Source of the DNA: VBCK01 sp035511515
Lineage (GTDB): Bacteria; Pseudomonadota; Gammaproteobacteria; Burkholderiales; Burkholderiaceae_F
Length of the DNA: 48,327 nucleotides
NCBI GenBank assembly: GCA_035511515.1
Contig: DATKFG010000111.1
Span: 1-48,327 of the forward strand
Direction of reading: 5' to 3'
This document shows positions 1 through 8,364 of this stretch, piece after piece (position 1 is the first letter of the stretch; the number at the start of each line of letters is the position of its first letter). The position numbers and the translations under genes were made by a program. The notes under the pieces were generated by a model that did no database searches, had not been told where the DNA came from, and saw only the letters and a list, made by a program, of their open reading frames with translations.

Positions 1-59
1 CTGCCGCCAAAAATGAGCAGCAGGCACAGGCCCAGTGCGGGCGGAGCGGTTCGGTTCAT
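1..59 (-). CDS. Secreted or membrane protein, N-terminal fragment
   Basis: Only the first 19 codons are inside the window; the gene continues to the left. The peptide starts MNRTAPPALGLCLLLIFGG, a short basic end followed by a hydrophobic stretch, which is what a Sec signal peptide looks like. An AAAGGA ribosome-binding site sits just upstream of the ATG. It is divergent from the histidine kinase gene that follows. The function cannot be told from this fragment. Confidence 0.6.
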   Translation of the reverse strand, partial: MNRTAPPALGLCLLLIFGG

Positions 60-224
60 GGTGAGATCCTTTGGTGGCGGCCGGCGCGCTTCGCCAGTCC
101 CGTTGCAAGCTACGCGGCAGCGGCGCGCGGCGCATGTGCCGGACAACCCACGCGGCGCCCCATGACTTCCGGCCTATTGGCCACGCCCCGGAAGGCATGC
201 CATGCTGACGCAGGAGGATCCCGC

Positions 225-1322
225 ATGCGCGAGTCGCGGCTCATCGGCGTCAGCGGCCTGGTCACCTGGCTGATGGTGGGGCTGCCCGCCCTGCTCTATC
301 ACACGCAGATGGGGCCGTCGGACTGGCGCTGGGGCGTCGTCTACCTGCTGTTCGGCGCCGCGTTTGCGGCCGACCAGCGGCGTCCACGGCTGGGGTGGTT
401 GCTGGTCGAAGCGGCCCTGGCCATCGCGCTGGTGCTGCTTCGCTGCAGCGGCTACGAGGGCGCGCTGCTCGCCATCGTCGCGATGCAGCTGGGAGCCCGG
501 GTCGAGCGCACGCCCGGAATTGTCTGGATCTGCGTGCAGACCGCGCTGCTGTGGGCGGCGAATGCGGCGGTTTTCAGCACCCGCTCCGCGTGGCTGCTGA
601 CGCCGCCTTACCTGGGGTTCCAGCTGGTGGCGTTTTTTGTATTCAACGTAATGGCGCGCGAAGTGGCCGCACGCGCGGCGCTCACCGCCGCCAACGCCGA
701 GCTGCGCGCGGTCCAGCGCATCCTGGCCGACAGCAGCCGCATGGCCGAGCGGCTGCGCATCGCGCAGGAGCTGCACGACGCGCTCGGGCATCGTCTGACC
801 GCGCTGTCGCTGAACCTGGAGGTCGCCCTGCAGCGCACCGAGGGTCCGGCGCACGCCAGCGTGGAGACGGCGCAGGCCCTGGCGAGACAGCTTCTGGGCG
901 ACGTGCGCGACATCGTTGCGCAGTCCCGCGCGCGCGACGGCGTGGACCTGGCCGAGGCCCTGCATGAGCTGGTCGGCGCGGTGCCGCGGCCGCGCATCCA
1001 TCTGGACGTCGCCGAAGGCTTGCGCATTGCCGACCCGGAGCGGGCCCACATTCTTCTGCGGTGCGCGCAAGAGATCGTCACCAACGCGGCGCGCCACTCC
1101 GGGGCCGAGAACCTGTGGATCTCGATCAAGAGCGACGGCGAGGCCTTCAGCATCCAGGCCCACGACGATGGACGTGGCAGCGCCAGCGCGGCCGGCGGCT
1201 TCGGCATCGTGGGCATGCGCGAGCGTGTGGAAAAGGCCGGTGGCCAGGTCCACATCGCCACGCAGCCGGGCCGGGGCTTCGATGTCACGGCGCTGCTGCC
1301 GGTGCGCGGCGGCGCCACGTGA
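225..1322 (+). CDS. DesK/NarX-like sensor histidine kinase
   Basis: Membrane sensor kinase of the HisKA_3 type, expected to autophosphorylate and pass the phosphate to the response regulator encoded next. About five hydrophobic segments fill residues 8-145, with no large periplasmic domain, so it probably senses a membrane or intramembrane signal. A short coiled linker leads to the H-box (AQELHDALGHR, His184). The ATPase part has an N-box with TNAARHS (Asn287), DDGRG and a GFGIVGMRERV glycine box. The ATG at 225 was preferred to an in-frame ATG at 162 because AGGAGG lies 7 bases before it. The stop overlaps the GTG of the next gene. The signal sensed is unknown. Confidence 0.9.
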   Translation: MRESRLIGVSGLVTWLMVGLPALLYHTQMGPSDWRWGVVYLLFGAAFAADQRRPRLGWLLVEAALAIALVLLRCSGYEGALLAIVAMQLGARVERTPGIVWICVQTALLWAANAAVFSTRSAWLLTPPYLGFQLVAFFVFNVMAREVAARAALTAANAELRAVQRILADSSRMAERLRIAQELHDALGHRLTALSLNLEVALQRTEGPAHASVETAQALARQLLGDVRDIVAQSRARDGVDLAEALHELVGAVPRPRIHLDVAEGLRIADPERAHILLRCAQEIVTNAARHSGAENLWISIKSDGEAFSIQAHDDGRGSASAAGGFGIVGMRERVEKAGGQVHIATQPGRGFDVTALLPVRGGAT

Positions 1323-2017
1323 CGGCCGCCGCAACCAAGGACGCGGTCAAGGCGCCCATCCGGGTGTTTGTCGCCGACGACCAGCTACTGATCCGCCAGG
1401 GCATCCGTACGCTGCTCGAGATGGACCCCGGCATCGCCGTTGTCGGTGAAGCGGCCGACGGCGCCGAAGCCATCGCCGTGCTGCCGTCCATGCGGGTGGA
1501 CGTGCTGCTGCTCGACATCCGCATGCCTGGCAAGGACGGCCTCGAGGTGCTGCGGGCCCTGGCCGCCGCCGCCAAGCTGCCGCCGACGTTGATACTGACC
1601 ACCTTCGACGACGCCGACGTGGTGCTCGATGGGATCCGCGCCGGGGCGCGCGGCTTCATGCTCAAGGACGTGTCATATCAGCAGTTGATCGCGGCGATCC
1701 GCGCGGTTGCCAGCGGGGCCACGGTATTCCAGCCGGCCGTGACGGAGCGGCTGCTGCGCGCGGGCACGCCCGCCCGTGTCGCCGCCGAAGCCCCGCACGA
1801 GGCCCTGACCGATCGCGAAGCGCAGGTGGTGCGCCTGATGGCCGGCGGCTACAGCAACAAGGAGATCGCGCGCGCCCTCGGAACCGCCGAAGGCACCGTC
1901 AAGAACCACGTCTCCAGCATCCTGGCCAAGTTCGGCGTGCGCGATCGCACGCGTGCGGTTCTGAAGGCCCTTGAAGCCGGACTGCTGCACTGTCCGGACG
2001 GCGTCGGTACAACGTAA
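1319..2017 (+). CDS. LuxR/NarL-family response regulator
   Basis: DNA-binding partner of the upstream kinase. The N-terminal receiver domain (about residues 16-130) has the acidic pair VADDQ, the phospho-acceptor Asp66 in LLLDIRMPG, a TTFDD strand and the lysine of LKDVS. The C-terminal LuxR-type helix-turn-helix (about 160-215) contains LTDREAQVVRLMAGGYSNKEIA and GTVKNHVSSILAKF. It has 232 residues, the usual size. The GTG start overlaps the kinase stop as GTGA, giving translational coupling and fixing the start. A convergent UrcA-family gene lies 54 bases further on. The regulon is not visible from the sequence. Confidence 0.92.
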   Translation: MTAAATKDAVKAPIRVFVADDQLLIRQGIRTLLEMDPGIAVVGEAADGAEAIAVLPSMRVDVLLLDIRMPGKDGLEVLRALAAAAKLPPTLILTTFDDADVVLDGIRAGARGFMLKDVSYQQLIAAIRAVASGATVFQPAVTERLLRAGTPARVAAEAPHEALTDREAQVVRLMAGGYSNKEIARALGTAEGTVKNHVSSILAKFGVRDRTRAVLKALEAGLLHCPDGVGTT

Positions 2018-2071
2018 GCCCGGCCTCATCGGCCATGGGATCGGGCATTGGCTAACGACGCGCCGGCAGCC

Positions 2072-2458
2072 TCACTTGCCCTGTGCCGCCGCGATGAGCT
2101 TGCGGGCCTTGACCATCGCCTCGTTCGCAGCTGCCTCGGCGCACTGCGCATCGCCGGGCTCCGCATCCGGGTACCGACGACCAATTTCCCTGCAGGCGGC
2201 TCGGGCGGCGGCGTTGACGCGTCTTGCGAGCTCGGCAGCCCCGGCACTTGAGGCGAGATCCAGGCCCGCAGCACTCGCGCTATCGCTGAGCGATATGTTG
2301 ACAAGCGGGATGCCGCTGGACGTGCGGCCCACGACTTCGGTGGTCAGGTCCCGCTTCCCTTGCACCGTTACCTCCTCGACGTTCTGTGCAATCGCAATGC
2401 GGCTGACAAGCACGGACGCGACGGCCGCAGCTGCAGCGTTCAAAAAAATCGCATTCAT
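2072..2458 (-). CDS. UrcA-family exported protein
   Basis: Small exported protein of 128 residues. A signal peptide (roughly residues 1-25, ending near IAIAQ) is followed by NVEEVTVQGKRDL, then the body typical of UrcA-family proteins: a DLASSAGAAELARRVNAAARAACRE segment with a second Cys in GDAQCAEAAANEAM. The two cysteines probably form a disulfide. The biochemical role of the family is unknown; it is frequent in Caulobacterales, Xanthomonadales and Steroidobacter-like bacteria. A strong GGAGG lies just before the ATG. It stands alone and converges on the two-component pair. Confidence 0.75.
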   Translation of the reverse strand: MNAIFLNAAAAAVASVLVSRIAIAQNVEEVTVQGKRDLTTEVVGRTSSGIPLVNISLSDSASAAGLDLASSAGAAELARRVNAAARAACREIGRRYPDAEPGDAQCAEAAANEAMVKARKLIAAAQGK

Positions 2459-2680
2459 CGTTTCCTCCAGGTCCCGGGGCCCATAGGCCTGACCGGCCGG
2501 GCGGGCCTTGCCCTTACCGATACAGACGTCCCGCGGCAGTCAAACCCGACATCGCACAGGATGGCCGGCATATGAGTGGGCTGTTATCGCGTCCTGTCCA
2601 AACCTGACAAACGCAGGAACACGCCCGATGCCGGCGTACACTGAAGCAAAGCAATTGAGCCCCAATGTCAGCAGCCATGA

Positions 2681-3037
2681 ACGTCGCCACGGCACGCCCG
2701 GGTCAGAGCGGATGCCCAGCAGGCGAACCCAGGCCCCCAACAGACCACGACAACCGGCAATCAGTTGAAATCCAATTCCAACCCCATGCCATCGAGCAGC
2801 AAGCAATACAAGCTGGATAGTAATCAACACAAAGGGGTCAGCAGTCAATACAAGCTCAACAGCAACCAGTGGAAGCTGCCTTCTGGTCAAAAGCCAAACG
2901 GCAATCAGTCCAAAGCACTATCACCTGGCACATTGAAGCAGCCGGCCACGAGCGCTCAGCAGAAGATCACAAGCGACCAATTGAAGCAGACCACCTCTCC
3001 TGCGAACAGCAGCCAGGGCGTGACCTCGCCCAAGTGA
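2681..3037 (+). pseudogene. Decayed paralogue of the heptad-repeat secreted protein
   Basis: An open frame of about 118 codons follows a stop at 2678. From its beginning it reads ADAQQANPGP, then QTTTTGNQLK, then degenerate seven-residue units such as SKQYKLD, SNQHKGV, SSQYKLN and SNQWKLP, ending TSPK. This closely parallels the mature N-terminus and repeats of the intact secreted protein at 15913-16377 (AQAVNASPEKG, TTTSNQLKASSNQLK). No signal peptide precedes it in frame, and no start codon with a ribosome-binding site is seen; only a TTG at 2765 and an internal ATG are available. Base use is less GC-rich than its neighbours. Best read as a copy that has lost its 5' end, though a short expressed gene using TTG 2765 is not excluded. 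Confidence 0.55.
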
Positions 3038-3760
3038 AGCGCCGAACGAACGCCTCCTTAAGTCGCATAACGTCGGCGTCGCCATGGAGTGTCCAGATCC
3101 ACGCCTCACGGCGAACGGGGATCGCTCGGCTTTGCCCCCACTTCGGCCCGCTCCCTCCTACGGGTGACCACAAGATCGCCGCCGAATCAACCCCACCCGC
3201 GTCGACGGATCTCAGCGCGGCCAGCCGGCGACGAACGACCTGCGAACAATCAATGCCTTAGTGACGCGCCCCTGCGTCGTTGCTGCCTGAGCGCCCGTCA
3301 GAAAATGCGCCGAAATCAGCAGGATCTTGCGCAGGCAGTCGCGTGATTCGGTTCGTCGCTTGATGCGAAAGCCGGCTGGTGCTAGGTTCGCGTGAAAGCC
3401 TAAATAACGTTGGTGTCCCCCGAAGTTCGTAAGGCACCAGGGTCCCGCTGCACATGTTTCCTTGACGGTCGTGTTTGTCCGTCGTGTTTGTCCGTCGGTG
3501 TTTGTCCGTCCGTATTTGTCCGATCGGCCGCCGATTCGACCCGCGAAAGGCTAACTCGTTGCACAGACTTTGCTATCCAGGTGAATTTGAGTGCGGCCGA
3601 GTGCAAGCTGGCTTAAGCCTGCGCGAATTTGCTGCTCGAAATCATCCAACGTCGGATCGAAGAAGGCCACAGGCTCTCGCTGGACGCAGCGCTGCGACGT
3701 AGGTCGAATTGACACTGCTTTCTCCCTGACCAATCATGTCAGCCCGCAAAAGGAGGATTC
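3038..3760. other. 723-bp region without a recognisable gene
   Basis: No reading frame here has a plausible start, ribosome-binding site and recognisable protein; the short open frames on both strands look like chance. Composition is more mixed than the flanking genes. The one structured feature is a tandem repeat at 3471-3522. The last 20 bases hold the strong AAAGGAGG site of the amidohydrolase gene, so its promoter should lie in the right part of this region. Confidence 0.6.
3471..3522. repeat. Short tandem repeat, about 13-14 bp x 4
   Basis: Four successive units of the form GTGTTTGTCCGTC, the last degenerate (GTATTTGTCCGATC). Unit lengths are 13, 14, 14 and about 11-14 bases. It lies in a gene-free region about 240 bases before the amidohydrolase gene. 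It may be a slippage-prone minisatellite; no function is evident. Confidence 0.7.
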
Positions 3761-6700
3761 ATGAAACAAATTGAAGGTTCGCATGAGGCGACGCACATTG
3801 CTCATCGACCGAGGCGCACCACGTCGTCCATCCCGGTTCGCTTGATGTCGCTGCTCGCATGCGCGGCGCTGGTCGGCGGCGCGGCGTACTCGCGCGCCGG
3901 CGAAACGCTCGCACAGAATCTGGAGGCAGCGGACGACCAGAACGAGCACCAGTTCGGGGGAACGGAAAACCAGAACGAGCTGCAGGGTCCCACCAAACAT
4001 ATCACCGTCGAGATGCACGAGGGCACGAACATGTCAGCCGTGCCCTCGCCCGACGGCAGAAAAATGGTCCTGTCGCTCCAGGGCGGTTTATGGATCGTCC
4101 CCGCGAACGGTGGCACGGCGACGAAGATCACGCCGTGGAGCGTCGAATCGACGCAGCCCGTATGGTCGCCCGACGGCGAGTGGATCGCGTTCCAGAACTA
4201 TTCGACCGCCGCCAACTACGCGATCTGGGTGGTGAAGGCGGACGGTTCGCAACGTCACGCGCTGACCAGCGGTCCTTTCGACGACCGCGAGCCGGCGTGG
4301 TATCCGGACTCGAGCAAAGTGATCTTTTCGTCGGACCGCAGCAACGACAAGCAGTACAAGATCTGGTCGGTTACGCTCGGCGGCGCACTGCAGCAACTCA
4401 CGACGGGGACCGGGGCGGAGAGCTATCCGGTCGTGTCGCCGGACGGCACGAAAATCGCGTTCGTCAACAACGCCAACACCATCTACACGATGCCGGCGAA
4501 CCTGAGCGCTGCGCCGACGCAGTACGGTAGCGGCAATTATCCCCAGTGGACGCCGAACAGCCAGAGCCTGGTGTACCAGGACACGGCGGGCAACCTCGTC
4601 GTGAACGGCAACGAAGTGACAAAGGGCGAAGACATGTTCCCGTTCCCCGTGCACTACATGGGCGCGAACGGGTTCGTGTATACCGCGAGCGGCAAGATCC
4701 GCACGCGTGACGCGAACGGTGGCAACCTGCAGGACATCGCGTTCAGTGCGACGCAGGTCCTTAAACGCCCGATCATCACGCCTCTGTCCACGCGACCGAG
4801 CCTGGGCGCCACGACGCCGCAGCCGGTGAAGGGCATCAACGGCCCGGTCATCTCGCCCGATGGTAAGAGCATCGCGTTCATCGCGCTGAACGACCTCTGG
4901 ATGATGAAGATCGGCGAAGCGCCGGTGCGACTCACCAACGACACGGATCGCGACGTCGATCCGCGGTGGACAGCGGACGGCCGCTTCATCTACTGGTCGA
5001 CCGACAAGAACAACGCGGGCAACCTGGCTGTCGACAAAATCGACGTCGGTACGCTGAAGCGCACGCGCGTTGCCGCGATCCAGGGCGTCTCGATGATCCA
5101 GCCGACGCTGTCGCCGACCGAGGATCGTTTCGCCTATTCGACCGGGTCGGGATTTGTCGAAGTGATGGACCTCGCGACGCAAACGCGCACACAGCTCGTG
5201 GACCATCTTTCGCCGCAACCTCAGGTGGGCCGGCCTTCGTGGTCGCGCGACGGCACCAAGATCATGATCACCGACAACGACCGCGTGAATCCGCGGTTCC
5301 GGGAGGGTTATAACAAGCTGCGAATCATCGATATCGCGACCAAGACGGCCACGTGGTATGCCGTCGGGCCGGAGCCGGCGGCGATCTCCGACCGCACGGA
5401 AGGTGCAGCGGTGTGGTCGCCCGACGGCACGAAAGTCGCTTTCGTCAGCGACTCGGTGCTCAAGGTGATGCCGACTAACGCGGATGGCTCGCCCTCCGGT
5501 CCCTCCGTGCAGCTCACCGACGAGGTGGCGGACCTGCCGTCGTGGCAGGCCGACTCGCAGACGCTTCTCTACATGTCGGCGGACAGGCTCAAGAAGATCA
5601 AGGTCGACGGAACGGGCCGGCAGGATGTCGCCCTCAGCATGACTTACACGCCGGCGGCAACGACCGGTACCACGATCATCCACGCGGGCCAGCTCTGGAC
5701 GGGTACCTCGCCTGACCTGAAGAGTAATGTCGACATCATCATCAAGGGCAACCGGATCGCCTCGATCGAGCCGCACAACTTCAATCGTCCGGCGACGCCG
5801 GGAACTACCTTCGTCGATGCCTCGCAACAGACGGTGCTGCCGGGCCTGTGGGATCCGCACTTCCATCCGCTGAACGTCTACCAGGGCAGCCAGTTCAACC
5901 TGGTCTGGGCGGCGATGTTCGCGTACGGGTTCACGTCGGTGCAGTCGGTGGCCGGCCCGATCTACGCGAGCACCGAGATCCGGGAAGCGCTCGACGCCGG
6001 CAACCTGGTCGGTCCGCGCCTGTTCACATCGACACCGCTGCTCGAAGGAAATCGCATGTCGTACGACATGTCGCGCGGGGTCCGCAACGCGCAGGTCGCG
6101 GAGCTGGAAGTGACCCGCTTTGCCTCGGTTGACATCGACTGGATCAAGACGTACGTGCGCGATCCGATCCCGGCGATGAACGTGTTCGCGGCGGCCGCGC
6201 AGAGGATGGGCATTCCGAGCGGCACGCACCTGTTGTATCCCGGCTACTCGACGGGCATCCGGGGCATCACGCACCTGCAGGCCACGCAGCGGATGGGCTA
6301 TGGCTGGGCGAAATCGCCGACGGGCGTCGCATACCAGGATGTCAATGCCCTGGTCGGTCTGGGCGAGGTCCACCTGACCGAGACGCTTGCGGCGAACCAG
6401 CTCGCCGCGCAGAGCCCGATCCTGCTGGGCGGCGATCGCTTCAACGTGCTGATGCCGATTCCGTACGTGAGCAACCTGCTGGCGCTGACGCCGGCGACGC
6501 CGGCGCAGATCGCCGCCATCAAGGTTGCGACCGATGACGACGCGCGAGCGATCGCCGCGGGTGCATTGTTCGCGCAAGGGACGGACGTGCCGCTCAATCC
6601 CCCAGGTGTCACCAACCATGCAAACCTGATGGCGGACGGCTTGAGCATGTCGAACTACCAGGCAATGCAGGGCATCACGATCAACGCCGCCAGGATTGCT

Positions 6701-6979
6701 TACAAGGACAAGGATCTGGGCAGCGTCGAGGTGGGTAAGCTCGCCGACCTGACGATCGTCGATGGCAACCCGCTCCAGGACCTCAAGTACGCGGCGGCGG
6801 TGCACTACGTCGTGAAGAACGGGGTCGTGTACACCCTCGACGAGATCATCGCGCCATTCAAGTCGCCGGTTCAGATGGCCGCTCGTCGCAAGGCCCTCGT
6901 CGCCTTCGACAAGGCGTGCAAGGAGGACTCGCGAAACTGCTTCTTAGAGGCGCACCCGGCCGAGTCCGCCGGAGACTGA
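3761..6979 (+). CDS. Secreted TolB-propeller/amidohydrolase family protein
   Basis: A 1072-residue exported protein. After a long basic N-terminus comes a signal sequence (about residues 27-46, LMSLLACAALVGGAAYSRAG). Residues about 85-625 carry repeated PD40/TolB-type blades (SPDGRKMVLS, SPDGEWIAFQ, YPDSSKVIFSSD, SPDGTKIAFV), forming a beta-propeller. Residues about 640-1040 are an amidohydrolase (TIM-barrel) domain with VLPGLWDPHFHP (the metal-binding HxH), SGTHLLYPG and GITHLQ histidines, FAQGTDVPLNPPG (conserved Asp) and a closing GSVEVGKLADLTIVDGNPL. This supports a metal-dependent hydrolase of amide or peptide bonds in the periplasm; the substrate is unknown. The AAAGGAGG before the ATG decides the start. 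A terminator follows at 7054-7080. Confidence 0.88.
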   Translation: MKQIEGSHEATHIAHRPRRTTSSIPVRLMSLLACAALVGGAAYSRAGETLAQNLEAADDQNEHQFGGTENQNELQGPTKHITVEMHEGTNMSAVPSPDGRKMVLSLQGGLWIVPANGGTATKITPWSVESTQPVWSPDGEWIAFQNYSTAANYAIWVVKADGSQRHALTSGPFDDREPAWYPDSSKVIFSSDRSNDKQYKIWSVTLGGALQQLTTGTGAESYPVVSPDGTKIAFVNNANTIYTMPANLSAAPTQYGSGNYPQWTPNSQSLVYQDTAGNLVVNGNEVTKGEDMFPFPVHYMGANGFVYTASGKIRTRDANGGNLQDIAFSATQVLKRPIITPLSTRPSLGATTPQPVKGINGPVISPDGKSIAFIALNDLWMMKIGEAPVRLTNDTDRDVDPRWTADGRFIYWSTDKNNAGNLAVDKIDVGTLKRTRVAAIQGVSMIQPTLSPTEDRFAYSTGSGFVEVMDLATQTRTQLVDHLSPQPQVGRPSWSRDGTKIMITDNDRVNPRFREGYNKLRIIDIATKTATWYAVGPEPAAISDRTEGAAVWSPDGTKVAFVSDSVLKVMPTNADGSPSGPSVQLTDEVADLPSWQADSQTLLYMSADRLKKIKVDGTGRQDVALSMTYTPAATTGTTIIHAGQLWTGTSPDLKSNVDIIIKGNRIASIEPHNFNRPATPGTTFVDASQQTVLPGLWDPHFHPLNVYQGSQFNLVWAAMFAYGFTSVQSVAGPIYASTEIREALDAGNLVGPRLFTSTPLLEGNRMSYDMSRGVRNAQVAELEVTRFASVDIDWIKTYVRDPIPAMNVFAAAAQRMGIPSGTHLLYPGYSTGIRGITHLQATQRMGYGWAKSPTGVAYQDVNALVGLGEVHLTETLAANQLAAQSPILLGGDRFNVLMPIPYVSNLLALTPATPAQIAAIKVATDDDARAIAAGALFAQGTDVPLNPPGVTNHANLMADGLSMSNYQAMQGITINAARIAYKDKDLGSVEVGKLADLTIVDGNPLQDLKYAAAVHYVVKNGVVYTLDEIIAPFKSPVQMAARRKALVAFDKACKEDSRNCFLEAHPAESAGD

Positions 6980-7053
6980 GCGGGCGCCCAAACGTACGGG
7001 ATCTACGGCATCCCGCGCCGGGTGATCGTCCCGCCCGGCGCGGGGATGCGAAG

Positions 7054-7080
7054 GCGGCGGCTTCGGCCGCTGCTTTTTTT
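7054..7080 (+). terminator. Rho-independent terminator after the amidohydrolase gene
   Basis: An 8-bp stem (7054-7061 with 7066-7073, one G-U pair) closed by a TTCG tetraloop and followed by seven T residues. This is a textbook intrinsic terminator. It separates the amidohydrolase gene from the metal-efflux operon. Confidence 0.9.
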
Positions 7081-7161
7081 GGAAGGCGCCGCAATCGGGA
7101 CGAGCTGGCGCTGCGATCGCCCGTTGCGTGCATAATATTTCAAAACCACCGCCACAGGCCC

Positions 7162-8364
7162 ATGCTGTCCGCCGTCCGGAGCGCGCTCGCGCAGGCGTTT
7201 GCGTCGTGCGCATCGGCCGCGCTAATGGGTGCGGCCGTGGCCGCGCCGGCGTCGCTCTCGCTGACCGATGCGCAACAGCTCGCCATCGAGCGCTCGCCGC
7301 AGATGGCCGCGTACGACGCGGCCATCGCTGCGGCGCGCGACCTGGCGGTCGCGCCCGCCCGGTTGCCCGACGCGACGCGCCCGATGGGCATCGCTCCCCT
7401 GCCCGTCGAAGACGCCGACGCCTTGAGCTTCGGGCGAGACGCCAATCCGGTGCGCCGCATCGGCGTCGCCCATGAGGTCACCAGTTCCGAGCAGCGCGAG
7501 GCGCTCACCGAGCGCTACGCGCGCGAAGCCGATCGCGCCGCCGCCCAGAAGACGGCCATGAGCGTTGACATTGCGCGCGAGACCGCTCTCGCCTGGCTGG
7601 AGTGCTATTACGTCGAGCAGATGACGCGCATCGCCGGCGAAGGCCTGAAGGCCGCCCAGCGCGAGCTCGAAGGCGCCGAGAGCATGTATTGGGCCGGACG
7701 GTTGAGCCAGGCCGAGTTCTACGGCGCGCGCAGCACGCTCGTCGTGCTCGAGGACAAATCGAGCGGCTTCGAGCACCGCGTGCTCGCTGCGCGGATTGCG
7801 CTCAAGCGCTGGGTGGGCGACGCGGGCGATGCCCCGCTGGCCGCGCTGCCCAACATCGATCGGATTCGGCTCAGGTCCGCGGCGCTCGAAGGGGACCTCG
7901 CACGGCATCCCGAGGTCGTCCTCCTCGAGAGGCAGGAGGACCTCGCGGCAAGCGATGTGCGCCTCGCGCAAGCCAACCGACAATCGGAGCGCGAAATAGC
8001 GCTGCTGCTCGCCAGGCGCGACGAAGCCCGCGCGGCGCGAGACGAGAAGCTTCGCGCGAAAGTGGCGGAAACCCGCATCATGATCGACGAGTGGCAGCAC
8101 GCGCGCGACCGCCGCAATCGTTACGCCAACGAGCTGGTGCCGCTCGCGCGCGAGCGCACACTGGCCACGCTGGTCGCGTACCGCGGTGGCAAGGCGGGCC
8201 TCACCGACGTGCTCGCCGCTCACCGCGCGGAGAGCGAAGCGCAAATGCAGAGTGTCGAGATGGAGCGCGAAGCCGCCCATCTATGGGCGCGGCTCGAGTT
8301 CGCGCTCCCGGAGACATCGCCGACCGCGCCAGGCGGATCTTCGCGCCAGGAGAGCGTGCGATGA
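7162..8364 (+). CDS. TolC/CusC-like outer-membrane efflux protein
   Basis: Outer-membrane channel component of the tripartite heavy-metal pump encoded by this operon. A signal peptide (about residues 1-29, ending AAVAAPAS) precedes the LSLTDAQQLAIERSPQMAAYDAAIAAARD segment typical of the outer-membrane efflux protein family. The rest is mostly long alpha-helical hairpins rich in Ala, Arg and Glu. At 400 residues it is shorter than canonical CusC/CzcC (about 420-460). The ATG at 7162 is chosen because the signal peptide begins there; the ribosome-binding site is weak. The stop overlaps the adaptor start as ATGA. Confidence 0.85.
   Translation: MLSAVRSALAQAFASCASAALMGAAVAAPASLSLTDAQQLAIERSPQMAAYDAAIAAARDLAVAPARLPDATRPMGIAPLPVEDADALSFGRDANPVRRIGVAHEVTSSEQREALTERYAREADRAAAQKTAMSVDIARETALAWLECYYVEQMTRIAGEGLKAAQRELEGAESMYWAGRLSQAEFYGARSTLVVLEDKSSGFEHRVLAARIALKRWVGDAGDAPLAALPNIDRIRLRSAALEGDLARHPEVVLLERQEDLAASDVRLAQANRQSEREIALLLARRDEARAARDEKLRAKVAETRIMIDEWQHARDRRNRYANELVPLARERTLATLVAYRGGKAGLTDVLAAHRAESEAQMQSVEMEREAAHLWARLEFALPETSPTAPGGSSRQESVR

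Noticed and set aside
174..1334. Antisense frame opposite the histidine kinase
   Set aside because: Same length as the kinase frame, Arg/Gln/His-rich, no domain; a shadow of GC codon bias.
2508..2768. An 86-codon frame before the decayed heptad-repeat gene
   Set aside because: Not in the frame of the repeats, no signal peptide, content not protein-like.
3390..3420. A GCCTAA/GTT-type sequence that recalls an integron attC site
   Set aside because: No complete pair of core sites, no integrase and no gene cassette nearby.
4088..6805. A 905-codon antisense open frame opposite the amidohydrolase gene
   Set aside because: Very Arg/His/Asp-rich, no recognisable domains, no ribosome-binding site. 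It is the expected mirror of a high-GC gene with strong codon bias.
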